The translations under genes and the position numbers were made by a program. Positions 5,801-7,003 of a stretch of 7,003 nucleotides of DNA are shown piece by piece (positions within the stretch are counted from its first letter, which is position 1; every line of letters starts with the position of its first letter). The notes under the pieces were generated by a model. It ran no database searches. It saw only the letters and a program-made list of their open reading frames with translations, and was not told the origin of the DNA. Origin of the DNA: Deltaproteobacteria bacterium (lineage in GTDB: Bacteria; Desulfobacterota; JADFXK01); contig JADFYC010000154.1 of the NCBI GenBank assembly GCA_015233295.1, forward strand, positions 1 to 7,003. The letters are read 5' to 3'.

Positions 5801-5922
5801 TCCACATTAGGCAGATCGTTCACCGGCAACAACCGATAACTCTGGATGCCGAAGATCAGGATGGCGGCCATCAACAAGGTGGTCATCACCGGTCTGGTGA
5901 TGAAGGTGTAAGTGAAGTTCAT
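2812..5922 (-). CDS. RND multidrug efflux pump, HAE1 family, MdtB/MdtC-like
   Basis: This is the inner-membrane proton/drug antiporter of a tripartite exporter, complete at 1036 aa (MdtC is about 1025, MdtB about 1040, AcrB about 1050). It starts with the canonical FITRPVMTTLLM before TM1, followed by a periplasmic porter loop and a TM2-6 block (about 335-485). TM4 carries VGFVVDDAIVMLEN with Asp401/Asp402, equivalent to the AcrB proton-relay aspartates 407/408. After a second periplasmic loop (about 555-850), the TM8-12 block contains VGLVKKNGIMMIDFAL. Lys923 there matches AcrB Lys940, completing the relay. The VKKN-IMMIDFAL form favours the MdtB/MdtC/MuxB branch. All essential transport residues are present. 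The ATG at 5922 is preceded by GAGGA (5939-5935) at rather long spacing, suggesting modest translation. The gene follows the adaptor gene after 92 bases, on the same strand. Substrates cannot be inferred. Confidence 0.95.
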   Translation of the reverse strand: MNFTYTFITRPVMTTLLMAAILIFGIQSYRLLPVNDLPNVDFPTILVTASLPGASPENMSTAVATPLERQFTTIAGLDSMNSSSILGNTQITLTFNLSRNLDAAALDVQAAIARTANQLPQNMPAPPSYRKVNPADQPILFLALTSDTLPMYTIDEYGETVMAQRISTISGVAQVLVYGAQKYAVRVRLDPTALSAYGIGMDEVSRAVQSANVNLPTGILSGRHKTYTIKATGQLNEAESYAPIIVAYRKGQPVRLRDIGGAIDSVENDKTAAWYIDKRAVVLAIQRQPGTNTIEIAEAIKKLLPTFRLQIPASASLNILYDRSESIRDSVNEVKFTLILALGLVVLVIFLFLRKLTATIIPSLAIPMSLIGTFMFMYLLNYSVDNLSLMAMILSVGFVVDDAIVMLENIVRHMEMGKDKFTAAIDGAQEIGFTIVSMTISLAAVFIPVLFMGGIIGRLFQEFAVAIGVAVLFSGFVSLTLTPMMCSRFLRHTPEGRQGRFYRLSEKFFSGMLHVYDRGLKWVLRHRAFTMLITLMVLVAMVYMFRIIPKGFIPNEDTGQVFALTEAAESISFEAMVERQKALAAIVKQDPNVEGFFSSAGARGGITSTNSGILFMRLKPRSERKLSADELIQDLRPKLAKEYGIRAFLQNPPPFRIGGNLTKSQFQYTLQGPDTSELYQYAQILEEKMKSLPGFLDATSDLQLKNPQVNVEIDRDKATALGVTAERIEDALYTGYASRQISTIYAPNNYYQVIMEVLPKNQREPDALSELYIRSDSGGLVPLKAVAKITQNLGPLSVNHTGQLSSVTLSFNLKPGVSLGTAVEELDKLALDTLPATISTSFQGTAQAFQSSLQGLGVLLIMAILVIYLVLGILYESFIHPVTILSALPFAGFGALATLLLFKVELNIYAFVGVIMLVGLVKKNGIMMIDFALQAQKEGMPPREAIYEACIIRFRPIMMTTTAALMGTLPLALGYGAGAESRRPLGLAVVGGLLFSQMLTLYVTPVFYLYMESFTKKIRSWFQADPPSPAATLEEI

Positions 5923-6014
5923 CGCAGTTAATGATCCTCAGGGTTAAGATGTGGCCATCAAACTAAAATGCAACGTGGAGGACGTAGATAAAACAGCGTT
6001 TGGCTTTTTAACGG

Positions 6015-7003
6015 TCAATTCTTGCCGCCTTCGCCCTGGATTGGGGGCTTTGCCTTCTTGATGTCCACCCGGGCCCCGGGGATGAGACGCAGTTGCCCCT
6101 CGGTGACCACTGTCTCGCCAGGCTGGACACCTTTATCGATGACCGATTCGCGGCCTTGGGTCTTTCCGACCACCACCGGCCGCACTTCCACGGTCTGATC
6201 AGGTTTGACGACAAAGACAAATTCACCTGATTGCCCGGTTTGAACGGCCTGTGAGGGAACGACCACGGCGTTGGGCCGGGAGGTAAGTCTCAAGATGACA
6301 TTAACGAACTGACCCGGCCAAAGCTGTTTGTCCTCGTTGGCGAACTTCCCTTTCAACCTGATGGTCCCGGTTTTGGTGTCAACGGCGTTGTCGATGAAGG
6401 CGATCACCCCTTCAAATGGTGGATCCTGACTTTGGGGTGGTTTGGCCTCCAATTTAAGCGGTCCTTTGGCCATAAATTTCATTATTTCCGGAAGATACTG
6501 TTCCGGCACTGAAAAATTTACGTAAATTGGTTGAATCTGATTAATCACGACCATGGGGTTGTCTTCATTGTTTTTGATCATATTTCCGGCATAGGAGCTC
6601 AACGACCCGGTTTTGCCGGTGATTGGAGCATAAATGTAACAGTAGCTTAATTGCAGGCGGGCGTTATCGATGGTCGCCTTGTCGGCCTTGATGGCGGCCA
6701 CCAGGGCCTCATAAGTGGATTGAACCTGATCCAACTGCTCCTTGGCGATGGCTCGGGTGTTGAACAGCTTGGTGTAACGGCGCAAGTCTTCTTCGGCTTT
6801 CTTAAGCAGGGCCTGGTTGCGGTCCATCTTGGCCTGGGCCTCCTTCAAGGCGGCATCACCAGGTCCAGGGTCCAGAGTAAAGAGCAACTCACCCTTGTTG
6901 ACAAACTGGCCCTCCTGGAAATGAACCTTTTTGAGTTGGCCGACCACCCTTGACTTGATCGACACGGTGGTCAGGGCCTCCACATTTCCGATTGCTTCCA
7001 ACT
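6015..7003 (-). CDS. RND periplasmic adaptor (membrane fusion protein, MdtA/AcrA-like), N-terminus outside window
   Basis: This adaptor links the RND pump to an outer-membrane channel. The frame runs off the right edge; the TTG at 7001 is internal, because family members have about 50-80 more N-terminal residues (signal or lipid anchor). Numbering from that TTG, the first lipoyl half is residues 13-47 (IKSRVVGQL, FQEGQFVNKGELLF), followed by a helical hairpin (about 48-117, with LLKKAEEDLRRYTKLF). The second lipoyl half includes LSYCYIYAPITGKTG. The beta-barrel follows, with DTKTGTIRLKGKFAN and WPGQFVNV, and then the membrane-proximal domain with VVVPSQAVQ. The order and motifs match MdtA-type adaptors (about 415 aa in E. 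coli). The gene is upstream of, and co-directional with, the pump, so the two probably form one operon. No outer-membrane channel gene is visible; it may lie upstream of this gene or elsewhere. Confidence 0.93.
   Translation of the reverse strand, partial: LEAIGNVEALTTVSIKSRVVGQLKKVHFQEGQFVNKGELLFTLDPGPGDAALKEAQAKMDRNQALLKKAEEDLRRYTKLFNTRAIAKEQLDQVQSTYEALVAAIKADKATIDNARLQLSYCYIYAPITGKTGSLSSYAGNMIKNNEDNPMVVINQIQPIYVNFSVPEQYLPEIMKFMAKGPLKLEAKPPQSQDPPFEGVIAFIDNAVDTKTGTIRLKGKFANEDKQLWPGQFVNVILRLTSRPNAVVVPSQAVQTGQSGEFVFVVKPDQTVEVRPVVVGKTQGRESVIDKGVQPGETVVTEGQLRLIPGARVDIKKAKPPIQGEGGKN

Noticed and set aside
3115..5839. Many plus-strand frames and one minus-strand frame inside the pump gene
   Set aside because: All are shadows of the intact RND gene, whose motifs are conserved throughout.
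6008..6953. Minus-strand 72-aa and plus-strand 100-aa frames inside the adaptor gene
   Set aside because: They overlap a clearly conserved adaptor in other phases; shadows.
1..7003. CRISPR array, riboswitch or toxin-antitoxin pair
   Set aside because: No regularly spaced repeats, no recognisable riboswitch core, and no toxin-like gene next to the RHH gene.

Overview
The window looks like a chromosomal stretch from a Gram-negative bacterium. It carries most of a tripartite RND efflux operon, whose envelope architecture is Gram-negative. The base composition is balanced, around 50% G+C. A deltaproteobacterial-type (Desulfobacterota) host is my best guess from protein flavour and the mix of insertion-sequence debris, but nothing in the window proves the taxon.

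Layout, left to right. (1) Positions 1 to about 780 are insertion-sequence wreckage. The C-terminal part of an IS4-family DDE transposase on the plus strand abuts an N-terminal fragment of an ISAs1-family transposase on the minus strand. The ISAs1 gene stops matching its family almost exactly where the IS4 element should end, so the simplest reading is an IS4 element inserted inside an older ISAs1 copy that has also been frameshifted. (2) Positions 780-1147 hold no convincing gene, only a possible coding remnant and a 14-bp tandem duplication. (3) Positions 1148-1453 (minus) encode a complete single-domain STAS protein, the anti-sigma-factor antagonist type, with its phosphorylatable serine. 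(4) Positions 1745-2117 (plus) are the most distinctive part. A 102-aa protein with a predicted ribbon-helix-helix fold is preceded by a consensus -35 box and a perfect 11-bp inverted repeat. That repeat is built on two TACATGTA palindromes exactly 21 bp apart, the right one touching the ribosome-binding site. Variants of the motif recur in the 3' end of the gene, and diverged direct repeats flank the whole unit. (5) Positions 2300-2429 (minus) hold a tRNA-Arg(CCG) with encoded CCA and its own terminator hairpin. (6) Positions 2812-7003 (minus) form an efflux operon: a periplasmic adaptor cut by the window edge, then an intact 1036-aa MdtB/MdtC-like RND pump.

How the parts relate. The adaptor and pump should assemble into one proton-driven exporter, with an outer-membrane channel encoded elsewhere. 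The STAS protein would need a partner kinase and phosphatase not seen here. The ribbon-helix-helix gene looks autoregulated and is the best candidate for an undescribed small unit, although its function cannot be read from the sequence.
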